In this document: piece by piece, positions 27,245 to 35,923 of the stretch
How the letters are laid out: each line of letters starts with the position of its first letter
Position numbering within the stretch: position 1 is the stretch's first letter
Notes under the pieces: generated by a model
Seen by the model: only the letters and a program-made list of their open reading frames with translations
Database searches by the model: none
What the model was told of the DNA's origin: nothing
Program-made: the position numbers and the translations under genes
Origin: Leifsonia aquatica
GTDB taxonomy: Bacteria; Actinomycetota; Actinomycetes; Actinomycetales; Microbacteriaceae
Assembly: GCF_014190775.1 (NCBI RefSeq)
Contig: NZ_JACHVP010000004.1
Span: forward strand, 372,001-436,000
Direction: 5' to 3'
Length of the DNA stretch: 64,000 nt

Positions 27245-29069
27245 TCTCGGGCGGCCGCGCCAAGCTCGAGTACGGCTCCATCGCGCCGCGGACCCAGCGC
27301 CAGAGAAGCTCTTTGATGTCGGGACTAATTTCGTCCCACGTGACTATGTAAGCCAGGTTTGCCCGCAAGTAGGGCGCTTTAGACCCCGCCTTCTCGGATG
27401 CTTTGCCGTCCCCGCCCTTTGAACCCATCCGCGCCATGAGCTTGTCGCGAGATTCGACCTCAAGCCCATGCGTTTTGGCGAACTCCCGCGACCTGCGGTC
27501 ATTCAACGCCTCCAGAATTGCGTACTCGAGGTCGACGCGATTGAAGTGCAACGGCACATTGGACGACGCTGCGAGCCTATTGGCTGCACTCGTTCGCTCG
27601 GCGATGACAAGGGCATCAGCCGGTGAAACATTCGACATGTCGATCCCGTTGGCGAGATTTGCGATCTCGGACGCGAGCGCTGCTGGAACAACCACGCTTG
27701 ACTCCCGCAGAGCACGCACTACGTCCGTACCGGCATCGATCGAATCGGCGCAGACGATAACCTCAAACGCTTGATCTCCATTGTTCGCGAAGCGCCGGAG
27801 CAGTCGAAGCCAAGGACCAAATCCAGCTTTCCCACCAACCGCGCACACGCGCATGCGATTAAGGAGTGGGAGCGGGATGATGTTGCGCATTTCGCGTCGA
27901 AGCATTTCAAAGTATGCAACCTCGCCAGGGCCCTCGACTAAAAGCAGGCTGCGATCAAACATCGTGTTGCTCGCCAGTGAGGAAAGCAGATACGCGTCCT
28001 TTTGCTCCTGGGTCGTCGAGACCGAGGCTGCAGGGTAGGCAACATGATCCCGCATGACGACTATGTCTTCAGGCGCAGCCTCCGCCAGTACTAACGCGCT
28101 GTGCGTGGTCGCAATGGTCTGAATCCCAGGGAGATGGAAGGTTTGCTGAGCAATCGTCCTTTGAGCGCTGGGGTGCAAGAAGGCCTCGGGCTCTTCTAGC
28201 AGAAGCAACCTGTACATCTTTTCTGACCGCGGGCGTTGTGCGACTGCAATGGCAAGCGCACTTTGCAACCCGGCGCCGAGCGATTCGATCGCCACCGTCT
28301 TCGCGTCGTGATCGCCCGTCGAGAATCGAGCTTCCATGCGATCAAGCACCAACTCGACCAAATCCTCAGCCGACACTGACGCGCTGAACAACCCTTTAGG
28401 ATCGAAGCCTCCTCGAAGGTTTTCTTTCGTCTCCTTCCAGACTTTAGACGCGAACGTGTTGGCGTGCGTGCTGAGAGTTGCTGCTGCGTCGGATGTTGCT
28501 TTCGGAGCACCGGCGGGCCGGCCCACCCCGTCATAGATCATCGCACCCGAGAGTTCTTGTCTAAGGGCGTCTCGAAGAATACGCGAGAAGATCTCGGAGC
28601 TGCCGTCTCGCGAGGCAGGGACGTAAAGGCAGGAATAACAACCTTGTAGCCGATCGAGCAGCACTGCCGCGTTGGGTTCCGTTTCAGCTTCCTCGTTGCG
28701 CGTCGGTGAGCCGAGGCGAGCGTAGTACTTTGAGGCTCTGAATTGCACTCGAACTTCAGCAACATTGTCGGCTTTGGCCGCGAACTTGGTAGCTGATCGC
28801 CCATCGCTGAGCCGAACGCGAAGGAAAATACGTCGTGCCTTGTTCTGCGTGGCACGCGCTGGTAGAAGGAGCGCCTCCTCCACCTCATTCAACTCACGCC
28901 GTCCTCGTAAGAGATCGGAATCGAGCGAGTTGAATAGCCAATCAAGTATTCGCAGCACAGACGTCTTGCCCGAATTGTTTTCACCGATTAGGAGGACGTC
29001 TCCGTCAAGCGGAAATTCGGCGGTCTTGAAGCCTCCAACGTTTTCCAATCGGACACTAAGTAGTCGCAC
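27237..29069 (-). CDS. OLD-family ATP-dependent nuclease (ATPase plus TOPRIM)
   Basis: About 610 residues. N-terminal SMC/RecF-type ATPase: LLIGENNSGKTSVLR (Walker A), a long insert, LLLLEEPEAFLHPSAQ (Walker B, D-loop) and TTHSALVLAEA (switch His). The C-terminal TOPRIM domain has LLLVEGPGEVAYFEML (catalytic Glu) and VIVCADSIDAGTDVV (DxD-like acidic pair). Family members are ATP-regulated DNA nucleases in phage-defence or replication-interference roles. No UvrD-type GajB gene is adjacent, so it is not a Gabija pair. The GTG at 29069 has GGGGGAG in front; ATG at 29105 is the alternative, but it lies inside an inverted repeat. It is clearly AT-richer than its neighbours and overlaps the TetR gene tail, signs of horizontal acquisition. 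Confidence 0.85.
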   Translation of the reverse strand: MRLLSVRLENVGGFKTAEFPLDGDVLLIGENNSGKTSVLRILDWLFNSLDSDLLRGRRELNEVEEALLLPARATQNKARRIFLRVRLSDGRSATKFAAKADNVAEVRVQFRASKYYARLGSPTRNEEAETEPNAAVLLDRLQGCYSCLYVPASRDGSSEIFSRILRDALRQELSGAMIYDGVGRPAGAPKATSDAAATLSTHANTFASKVWKETKENLRGGFDPKGLFSASVSAEDLVELVLDRMEARFSTGDHDAKTVAIESLGAGLQSALAIAVAQRPRSEKMYRLLLLEEPEAFLHPSAQRTIAQQTFHLPGIQTIATTHSALVLAEAAPEDIVVMRDHVAYPAASVSTTQEQKDAYLLSSLASNTMFDRSLLLVEGPGEVAYFEMLRREMRNIIPLPLLNRMRVCAVGGKAGFGPWLRLLRRFANNGDQAFEVIVCADSIDAGTDVVRALRESSVVVPAALASEIANLANGIDMSNVSPADALVIAERTSAANRLAASSNVPLHFNRVDLEYAILEALNDRRSREFAKTHGLEVESRDKLMARMGSKGGDGKASEKAGSKAPYLRANLAYIVTWDEISPDIKELLWRWVRGAMEPYSSLARPPEIS

Positions 29070-29102
29070 CTTGCTCCCCCAAAACGAATGCTCCAACGTG
29101 GA

Positions 29103-29128
29103 CATTCACACGCCAACGTATGTGAATG
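29103..29128. promoter_or_regulatory. Inverted repeat CATTCACA-N10-TGTGAATG upstream of OLD nuclease
   Basis: A perfect 8-bp inverted repeat, 34 nt upstream of the preferred GTG start. It could be a repressor operator controlling the nuclease, or an RNA hairpin in its leader. Confidence 0.4.
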
Positions 29129-29202
29129 GGCGAAGCGCCCGGTATCCCCCTTCCGGACGACAGGTATCCGTCCGAGAGCGATTGTCTCGAGCATCCACGT
29201 GA

Positions 29203-29244
29203 CGCAACACGCCGCCTCCGCAGGTGCGGAGACGGCGTGTTGCG
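29203..29244 (-). terminator. Hairpin terminator after GH3 beta-glucosidase
   Basis: CGCAACACGCCG (29203-29214) pairs perfectly with CGGCGTGTTGCG (29233-29244), with a nested TCCGCA/TGCGGA stem. It begins 16 nt after the beta-glucosidase stop on the minus strand. Confidence 0.72.
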
Positions 29245-29259
29245 ACGACCTGATCGGCG

Positions 29260-31710
29260 CTAGACGGTGAACTCCACCGGAGCGCCGAGCGCGGCGACCG
29301 AGGTGCCGAGCGTCAGCGCATAGGTGCCCGGCTCGGTGCGCCAGGCGTGGTCGTCGATCGACCAGTGCTGCAGGCTGCGCGGCTCGACCGTGATCGTCGC
29401 CGTCACGGTCTCGCCCGGCTGCGCGTGCACGACGGCGTAGCCGGCGAGCCACAGGACGGGGCGCTCGACCTCCGACGCGGAGACGCGCGACAGGTAGGCC
29501 TGCACGACCTGCTTGCCCGCGCGCTCGCCCGTGTTCGTCACCGGGATGCCGGCCGTCAGACCGTCGACGGCGGCCTCCCCGAGCTCCCACTCGGTGTAGC
29601 CGAGACCGTGGCCGAACGGGATGGCCGGGGCCGGGCCGCCGAGCTGCTCGCGGCGCACCCACTCGCGGTAGCCGACGTTCAGCTTCTCGTCGTAGAACAG
29701 CTTGCCGTCGACGGGCTCGACCTGCCAGACCGGCACGTCGTCCTCGCTCGCCGCCCAGGTGGTGGGGATGCGGCCACCGGGCTCGCGGGTGCCGGTGAGC
29801 ACGTCCGCCAGGGCGCCTCCCATCTCCTGCCCCGGGAACCAGGTGAGCAGCACCGCGGGCGCCTCGCTCAGCCACGGCAGGATCACGGGGCCGCCCGAGT
29901 TGACGACCACGACGGTGCGCGGGTTGACGGCGAGCACGCGCCGGACGAGCTCGTCCTGGCCGTCCGGGAGGCTGAGGCCGGCGCGGTCGAAGCCCTCCGA
30001 CTCCAGCGTCTCGGTCGTGCCCACGACGACGATGGCAGTCTCGGACTCCGCGGCGAGCGCGACCGCCCGCTCCAGCTCGGCCTCCGGGTCAGCGAAGGGC
30101 TCCTCGTAGCCGAAGGTGAACATGACGGCCGCGAGCCCGGCCTGCATCTGCGGGCGGTGCTCGAGCCGCAGCTCCACCGTCTGCCCGGCCGTGAGCTGCA
30201 CCGGGAACGACTGCTTGGGCGGGTTGAGGAACGCCATGAACGGGTCCGTGCCGTCGGGGAAGAACAGGCCGTCGCTCTTCAGCTCGCCGTCGACCTCGAA
30301 CCGGAACAGGCCAAGGCCGGCGAAGCCGACCGCGTACTCGCCGTCCTCCGGGGCGGTGAAGGTCGCGGTCGCCTCGACCACGGCGGTCTCGCCCAGCACG
30401 GGGTCGCCGAGCCAGGTCAGGCGGCCGGAGAGGCGGTGCTCGTCGAGCACGACGCCGCCGTCGGCGTCCAGGAACCGCACGTGCACGCCCGGCTCGCCGG
30501 TGACGGGGTCGACCGCGACGCGGGCGTCGAGGGGGAGGACGCTCTCGGTCGACTTCGCTCCCGGCGCGAACCGCACGCGGTCGGCGCCGAACGCCTCCTC
30601 GATCCCGTCGAGCGGAGTGACGACGTGCTGCGGGAAGACGGTGGCCGAGCCGCCGCCCTGGCTGCGCGCGACGCGGGCGTGCTGCCCGATCACCGCCACC
30701 GATCCGTCCGCCGCGAGCGGCAGCAGGCCGCCCTCGTTGCGCACCAGCACCATCCCGTCGGCCGCGGCCTCACGCAGAAGCGCGTCCACGCTCTCCTGCG
30801 GCCACGGCTCGGCGAGCGGCGTCGCGGCCTCCACGCCGTCGAGTGCACCGAGACGGCCGGCGAGGCGCAGGATGCGGCGCACCTTCTCGTCCACGTCGCT
30901 CTCGGCGACCGAGCCGGCGCGGACGGCCTCGACCAGCGCGTCGCCCCACACGCCCTGCGGGCCGGGCATCGCGAGGTCCTGCGACGAGACGGCGGCGGCG
31001 ATCGTGTCGCGCACGCCCATCCAGTCGGAGACGACGACGCCGTCGAAGCCCCACTCGTCCTTCAGCGGCGAGCGCAGCAGCTCGTTCTCGGTCATGGTGA
31101 CGCCGTTGACCGAGTTGTACGACGACATGACGAGCCAGGCGCCGCCCTCGACGACCATCCGCTCGAACGGGGCGAGGTACACCTCCCGCAGCGTGCGCTC
31201 GTCGACCTGCACGTCGACGGTCATGCGGTCGGTCTCGCTGTCGTTGGCGACGAAGTGCTTCGGCGTCGCGCCGACCCCGCCCGACTGCACGCCCTGGACG
31301 TAGGCCGTGCCGACGACGCCGGAGAGCCACGGGTCTTCGCTGAACGCCTCGAAGTGGCGGCCGCCGCGGGGCGAGCGCTGGATGTTCACGGTCGGGCCGA
31401 GCGCGACGCCGACGCCCTTGCGACGCGCCTCGGCTGCGATTAGCTGGCCCAGCCGGTAGACCCGCTCGACGTCCCAGGAGGCGGCGAGCGCGGTCGGCGA
31501 CGGGAGGTTGGCGGACGCGTCGCGCTCGTCCCAGACCTGGCCGCGGATGCCCGCGGGGCCATCGGAGACCACGATCGTGTCGAGTCCGATCTGCGGCTCG
31601 TCGTGCAGCGTCCAGAACGAGGCGCCGGTGAGCAGGCGCACCTTCTGCTCGAGGGAGAGGGAGCCGAGGAGGCCCGCGATGACGTCCTCGGTGGTGATGG
31701 TGTCGGTCAT
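29260..31710 (-). CDS. GH3 beta-glucosidase with PA14 insert
   Basis: An 816-residue glycoside hydrolase family 3 enzyme. The (alpha/beta)8 domain carries GPTVNIQRSPRGGRHFEAFSEDP (about 105-127), KHFVANDSETDR (about 151-162) and VVSDWMG with nucleophile Asp229. The beta-sandwich domain contains a PA14-like insertion (about 395-540, beginning DPVTGEPGVHVRFLD). A fibronectin III-like C-terminal domain closes the protein. Lacking a signal peptide, it acts in the cytoplasm on imported beta-glucosides or related oligosaccharides. It is 13 nt downstream of the MFS sugar transporter and under the same LacI-controlled promoter. Confidence 0.92.
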   Translation of the reverse strand: MTDTITTEDVIAGLLGSLSLEQKVRLLTGASFWTLHDEPQIGLDTIVVSDGPAGIRGQVWDERDASANLPSPTALAASWDVERVYRLGQLIAAEARRKGVGVALGPTVNIQRSPRGGRHFEAFSEDPWLSGVVGTAYVQGVQSGGVGATPKHFVANDSETDRMTVDVQVDERTLREVYLAPFERMVVEGGAWLVMSSYNSVNGVTMTENELLRSPLKDEWGFDGVVVSDWMGVRDTIAAAVSSQDLAMPGPQGVWGDALVEAVRAGSVAESDVDEKVRRILRLAGRLGALDGVEAATPLAEPWPQESVDALLREAAADGMVLVRNEGGLLPLAADGSVAVIGQHARVARSQGGGSATVFPQHVVTPLDGIEEAFGADRVRFAPGAKSTESVLPLDARVAVDPVTGEPGVHVRFLDADGGVVLDEHRLSGRLTWLGDPVLGETAVVEATATFTAPEDGEYAVGFAGLGLFRFEVDGELKSDGLFFPDGTDPFMAFLNPPKQSFPVQLTAGQTVELRLEHRPQMQAGLAAVMFTFGYEEPFADPEAELERAVALAAESETAIVVVGTTETLESEGFDRAGLSLPDGQDELVRRVLAVNPRTVVVVNSGGPVILPWLSEAPAVLLTWFPGQEMGGALADVLTGTREPGGRIPTTWAASEDDVPVWQVEPVDGKLFYDEKLNVGYREWVRREQLGGPAPAIPFGHGLGYTEWELGEAAVDGLTAGIPVTNTGERAGKQVVQAYLSRVSASEVERPVLWLAGYAVVHAQPGETVTATITVEPRSLQHWSIDDHAWRTEPGTYALTLGTSVAALGAPVEFTV

Positions 31711-31723
31711 GGTTGCGGAGCTC

Positions 31724-33121
31724 CTAGCGGACGGACTTGATCGGCAGGACGGCGAAGGCGCCCAGCAGCGCGATCACGATACCGATGGGGAAGAGGGCGG
31801 TATAGGTGTTGCCGAAGGCGACGATGATCGCACCGGCGATTCCCGGGGCGAGCGTCTGCGGCAGGGTGGCGGCGATGTTCAGGACGCCGAGGTCCTTGGC
31901 GAAGTCGTCCTTCGACGGCAGCACCTCGCTCATCAGCGCGGTGTCGACGGCCTGATACGCGCCGAAGCCGAGGCCCGAGATGAAGGAGAACAGGAACATG
32001 CCCGTGAGGGTCGGCATGATCAGCGGGAACAGCAGCGAGATCGCGAGGACGATGCCCGCAACGATGACGACCGGCTTGCGGCGCCCGAGCTTGTCGGAGA
32101 GCGGTCCGCCGACGAGCGTGGTGATGATGATGCCGACCAGGCTGACGAGGCTCAGCAGCGGCATCATGGCGACCGCGCCGTCGCCCAGCCCGATGTAGGA
32201 CTGGAGGATGAAGAGCTGGTAGCCGGTGACCATGAAGTAGCCGGCGTAGAGCAGGAGGCGGCCGGTGAAGCCCCAGAAGAAGTCGGGGTGCTTGCGCGGG
32301 CTGACCCAGAAGGTCTGCAGGAACGCCGCGAGGTTGAACGGCGGCTTGGGCTCGCCCTTGTTGGAGCGGTCCGGGTTGATGATGACGAAAAGCACGATCA
32401 CGATGAGCGCGATGCCCGCGAACGTGAGGTAGCCGGCCGGGATCGCCTTCGCGAACTGCGCGGCCACGATCGAGCCGCCCAGCGACCCCAGCATCAGCCC
32501 GAGCCCGGAGAGCGAGGCGAAGGTGCCGCGCGCGCCGCTCGGGACGCGGTCCGGGAGGATCGCGGAGAGCGGACCCTGCGCGAAGTTGTAGCAGATCTGG
32601 ACCATGACCCAGGCGATCGCCAGCTGGACGACGCCGTTGGCGGTGCTCATGAAGAGCAGCGACAGACCGCCGAGGAGCACGCCGACGACCATCCACGGAG
32701 CGCGACGCCCGAAGCGGCTGCGCGTCCGGTCGGACACCAGGCCGGCGATCGGTTGCGCGACCATCGCGGCGAACGCGCCGATCGTGGCGACGATGGCGAG
32801 CGTGCCGTTCTGCGCCTTCTCGCCGACGAGGGCCTGGATCTGCAGCGGGAGGAGGATGCCCGGCACCGCGCCCCAGATCGCGAAGATGGCGACGTTCGCG
32901 ACGAGCATCGACAGCATCAGCTTGAGCAGCCTCCCGCGCACCTTCACCTTGTCGGGGCGCTGGGCCGAGGTGGCGGTCGTCGGTGCGGCGGAGAACGGGG
33001 ATCCGGCGGTGGTGAGCGTCGAGCCGAGCGCGGCGCTGTCCGGCACGCCGGAGAGGTTGGAGGGGACGGTCGGCTGGACCGGGCGGGGACCTTCGGGGAG
33101 ATCGTCAGACGTCGGTGTCAC
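31724..33121 (-). CDS. MFS sugar transporter
   Basis: A 465-residue transporter with about 12 helices and a 55-residue Pro/Thr/Ser-rich N-terminal extension. The loop SDRTRSRFGRRAPWMVVG between helices 2 and 3 is of the glycoside-pentoside-hexuronide/SLC45 sugar-transporter type, repeated as GGPLSDKLGRRKPVVI in the second half. The neighbouring beta-glucosidase suggests import of a beta-linked oligosaccharide. The GTG at 33121 follows AAAGGA. Two LacI operators lie upstream. Confidence 0.88.
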   Translation of the reverse strand: MTPTSDDLPEGPRPVQPTVPSNLSGVPDSAALGSTLTTAGSPFSAAPTTATSAQRPDKVKVRGRLLKLMLSMLVANVAIFAIWGAVPGILLPLQIQALVGEKAQNGTLAIVATIGAFAAMVAQPIAGLVSDRTRSRFGRRAPWMVVGVLLGGLSLLFMSTANGVVQLAIAWVMVQICYNFAQGPLSAILPDRVPSGARGTFASLSGLGLMLGSLGGSIVAAQFAKAIPAGYLTFAGIALIVIVLFVIINPDRSNKGEPKPPFNLAAFLQTFWVSPRKHPDFFWGFTGRLLLYAGYFMVTGYQLFILQSYIGLGDGAVAMMPLLSLVSLVGIIITTLVGGPLSDKLGRRKPVVIVAGIVLAISLLFPLIMPTLTGMFLFSFISGLGFGAYQAVDTALMSEVLPSKDDFAKDLGVLNIAATLPQTLAPGIAGAIIVAFGNTYTALFPIGIVIALLGAFAVLPIKSVR

Positions 33122-33158
33122 GGGTGGAGTCCTTTCAGGAGCAGGCGTCGTTGCGTGC

Positions 33159-33230
33159 TAACACGCGTAACCATAAACCACCCCCGCGGCCGAATACAAG
33201 CCATCGGTCGGTTTTTGATTACACGCGTAA
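33159..33230. promoter_or_regulatory. Twin LacI operators (TWACACGCGTAA)
   Basis: TAACACGCGTAA (33159-33170) and TTACACGCGTAA (33219-33230) are near-perfect palindromes with a central CG, as usual for LacI/GalR operators, 60 bp apart. On the minus strand TTGTAT-N17-TTATGG lies directly before the proximal operator and fits the MFS-bglucosidase promoter. Confidence 0.75.
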
Positions 33231-33264
33231 CCTCCCGGGGGCTCCGACCTAGACTGAACCCAGC

Positions 33265-34281
33265 ATGTTCACACCCCAGGTCGTCAAAGCCCCGACGAGC
33301 GCCGACGTGGCTCTCGCGGCGGGGGTCTCGCGCGCGACCGTCTCGTTCGTGCTCAACGACAAGCCGAACTCGCGCGTCTCCGACGACACCCGGCATCGCG
33401 TGCTCGAGGCCGCACGACTGCTCGGCTACACGCCGAACACCGCGGCCCGGTCGCTGGCGAGCGGGGAGGCCGTGGCCGGCCTGGTGGTCGCCGCTTCCGC
33501 CGCCGACCACGGCGCGACGGTCGAGCGCACCCTCCAGGCGCTGCTGGCGCGCACCGTCGACGACGGGACGGACGCCCTCCGGCACGCCGACGTCTCCGCC
33601 ACCGGCGCCGAGGCCGCGCAACTGTGGGCGAAGCTGCGCCCGGAGGCCGTGCTCGCCGAGGCCGCGCGCTGCGACGCCGCCGCGACCGAGGTCCTGCGGC
33701 TCGCGGGCGTGCGCGCACTGATCGTGCACGGTGAGGCACCGGTCTCCTACGCGCCGACCCTCGTCATCCCCCAGCGGCCGTTCGGCCATGCCGCGGCCGA
33801 GCACCTGATCGCGCTGGGCCACCGCCGGCTCGTCTTCCTGATGCCGACCGCGACCTCCACCATGGCCGACGAGCGGCTGGCCGGTGCGCGGGAGGCTGCC
33901 GACGCGGCGGGTGCGCGGCTCACGGTCACTCACGCCGCCAGCTCGGCGGCGACGCTCCGCGACTGGACGCGGGGGCTGCGCTACGACGAGCAGGCGCCGA
34001 CCGGTGTCGTGGCCGCACACGACGGGCTCGCCATCGCCGCGATGCGCGCCCTCACCGACGCGGGACTGCGCGTCCCTGACGACCTGTCCGTCATCGGCGC
34101 CGACGACCATGCGGCGTCGGCCGACTTCATCCCGCGCCTGAGCACGGTCGCGTTCGACGCCGACGAGCTCGCCGCCGACCTCGTCGAGGCGTATGCGACC
34201 ATGCGTTCGGGCGGCCGTGTCGAGCGGGTGGATGCGCCTCCCGTGCGGGTGCGGGCGCGCGAGTCGACCGCACCCGCCTGA
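33265..34281 (+). CDS. LacI-family regulator of beta-glucoside operon
   Basis: A 338-residue repressor. The N-terminal HTH, SADVALAAGVSRATVSFVLNDKPNSRVSDDTRHRVLEAARLLGYTPN (about 12-58), is a full LacI headpiece. A periplasmic-binding-like ligand domain follows, with the effector-domain motif GHAAAEHLIALGHRRLVFL and VPDDLSVIGADDH near the end. Divergent from the MFS/GH3 operon with two operators between, so it is the local repressor; the inducer is probably a beta-glucoside. A TAGACT -10 box (33250-33255) lies 9 nt before the ATG. Confidence 0.9.
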   Translation: MFTPQVVKAPTSADVALAAGVSRATVSFVLNDKPNSRVSDDTRHRVLEAARLLGYTPNTAARSLASGEAVAGLVVAASAADHGATVERTLQALLARTVDDGTDALRHADVSATGAEAAQLWAKLRPEAVLAEAARCDAAATEVLRLAGVRALIVHGEAPVSYAPTLVIPQRPFGHAAAEHLIALGHRRLVFLMPTATSTMADERLAGAREAADAAGARLTVTHAASSAATLRDWTRGLRYDEQAPTGVVAAHDGLAIAAMRALTDAGLRVPDDLSVIGADDHAASADFIPRLSTVAFDADELAADLVEAYATMRSGGRVERVDAPPVRVRARESTAPA

Positions 34282-34296
34282 GAGGCGCGCGTCGCG

Positions 34297-35700
34297 CTAG
34301 GGGTCGAGACGGTAGATCGCGGACGCGGCCGCGCCGACGGGGTTCCCGTTCGTCGACGGATCCGATCCGAGCCGGACCGCGTAACGCATCGCGGTCCCCT
34401 GGGCGGGGATGGTCAGCGTGACGTACCCGTCCGCGTCGGTCATGGCGCTCTCGCCGATCTCGTACGCGTTCGAGCCGACCGGGTAGATCTGCGTGCGTAC
34501 GGCACGCCCCACGATCGGATCACCGGCGGCCGAGGTCGCGCGTGCGCGCACCGTGATCGCCTCACCGTTCGCCACCGACACCGGGGCCTCGATCGTGACG
34601 ATCGTCGGGGACACCGTGACCCACCGGCTCGCGACGGCCGGGACGGTCTCGTCACCCGCGAACCGGAGCGCGAAGTCGGCACGCGGCTTCGGCGGGCTCA
34701 CCTCGACCTGCACGCGACCCCACATGTCCGTCGTCCCCGAACCCACGGGCGTGCCGCTGCCGGCCTGCAGGACGTCCACCTTCCGACCGGTCAGGACGGA
34801 ACCGTCCGCGTCACGCAGCATCCCCGTGAGCGTGACCGTGCCGCCCGGGGTCGGATAGTAGGTCGAGGGGTCGATGGTGAGGAACGGCCGGGCCAGCGCG
34901 GGATCGGTGGCGGGGGTCACGTTCAGGCCCGACGCGATTCGCCACGCCGGGACGGCGTAGAGCATGGATCCGGTGGGCGAACCGTTGAGCGACGGCCCGT
35001 CGAGCACGCCGCTGCGGATCATCCCGAGATACATGAATGCGCCGCCTTCGGTCACCTTCCACACCGCTCCCCCGGAGTCGCCGTTGCCGACGATCAGACC
35101 ATCGGGGCGATCGCTCTGCCCGACCACCAGGGTGTCACCCGTCGCGATGATCCGGCCGCAGATGACGCCGCTCGCTGCGCCGGGTATGTCGGGGGCGGGG
35201 ATCACGTTCGCGACCCGCTGCCCGTCCGCCCCTCGGCTGAGCGGGCTCCACCCGGTCCGGCACACCCGGTCGCCCGGACGGGTGTCGGCCGGGCCTTTGG
35301 CCGCCGACTGGAACATCGACCGGTAATCGTCGCTCAGCGCCACCGCGGGGTTGCCACCCCACTCGGATCCGACGGGGCGCAGCAGAGCGACGTCGATCGC
35401 GGACGAACTGTGCCCCGGGATGACGGAGACCTTCGACGACGCTCCCGTCGCGTCGCTGAGGGACCACGCGGTCGTGCTGCTGTCCCCGACGCCGTGGCGA
35501 GCCGTGACGAGACCGACGGCCCCCTCCGCCGTGGAGTACGGCACCCCCGCGGTCTGCCCCTGCAGTTTGAAGACACCGGACGCCGTCGCGAGCGGATCTG
35601 CCGCCCGCGATCCGGCCTCGTCCGCCTGCGCGGGGCTCGCGCCGATGACGCACGCCACCGCCAGCAACCCCGCCGCCCCTATCCATCGCCTACGTCGCAT
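34297..35700 (-). CDS. Secreted trypsin-like serine protease with Ig-like C-terminal domains
   Basis: 467 residues from the ATG at 35700 (GAGGAAT in front). A Sec signal peptide (MRRRRWIGAAGLLAVACVIGASPAQA) is cleaved near 26. A chymotrypsin-fold domain follows: His69 in VTARHGVG, Asp103 in SSAIDVALL and Ser209 in GNGDSGGAV form the triad. CRTG and CGRI Cys residues (147 and 181) could form a disulfide. Two beta-sandwich modules (about 280-375 and 378-467) follow; they resemble bacterial Ig/big-type domains and may bind cell wall or substrate. The frame extends upstream to 35868 but that part is AT-rich promoter. An orphan secreted protease. Confidence 0.85.
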   Translation of the reverse strand: MRRRRWIGAAGLLAVACVIGASPAQADEAGSRAADPLATASGVFKLQGQTAGVPYSTAEGAVGLVTARHGVGDSSTTAWSLSDATGASSKVSVIPGHSSSAIDVALLRPVGSEWGGNPAVALSDDYRSMFQSAAKGPADTRPGDRVCRTGWSPLSRGADGQRVANVIPAPDIPGAASGVICGRIIATGDTLVVGQSDRPDGLIVGNGDSGGAVWKVTEGGAFMYLGMIRSGVLDGPSLNGSPTGSMLYAVPAWRIASGLNVTPATDPALARPFLTIDPSTYYPTPGGTVTLTGMLRDADGSVLTGRKVDVLQAGSGTPVGSGTTDMWGRVQVEVSPPKPRADFALRFAGDETVPAVASRWVTVSPTIVTIEAPVSVANGEAITVRARATSAAGDPIVGRAVRTQIYPVGSNAYEIGESAMTDADGYVTLTIPAQGTAMRYAVRLGSDPSTNGNPVGAAASAIYRLDP

Positions 35701-35760
35701 CGATTCCTCGTCTCCGATTCCCGATGGCCCGCTGTCGCTCCGACAGCATGGTGACCACCG

Positions 35761-35808
35761 AAGGAATACGATATCGGCAATATATACATGCAAAACTATG
35801 CATGGGAG
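35761..35808. promoter_or_regulatory. AT-rich protease promoter with ATGCA/TGCAT inverted repeat
   Basis: An AT-rich island in GC-rich DNA, upstream of the protease start. It includes ATGCA (35788-35792) and TGCAT (35799-35803) as an inverted repeat and TATATA beside it. Probable promoter/operator; no specific regulator can be named. Confidence 0.4.
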
Positions 35809-35923
35809 AGCCGTGACCGGGCGCCGCCGGCCTGAGCCGACTCTCACCCGCTTCGGGCGACTTTTCACCTGCCCCCTCCTGTCGTCACCGGGACGCGCGG
35901 CGCCGTGCGCATAGGGTGGAGAC

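Noticed and set aside
27237-29105. Gabija defence system
   Set aside because: A GajA-like ATPase-TOPRIM gene alone is present; the UvrD-type helicase GajB is missing on both sides.
35700-35868. N-terminal extension of the serine protease frame
   Set aside because: It precedes a complete signal peptide and runs through an AT-rich promoter with no ribosome site at its start.
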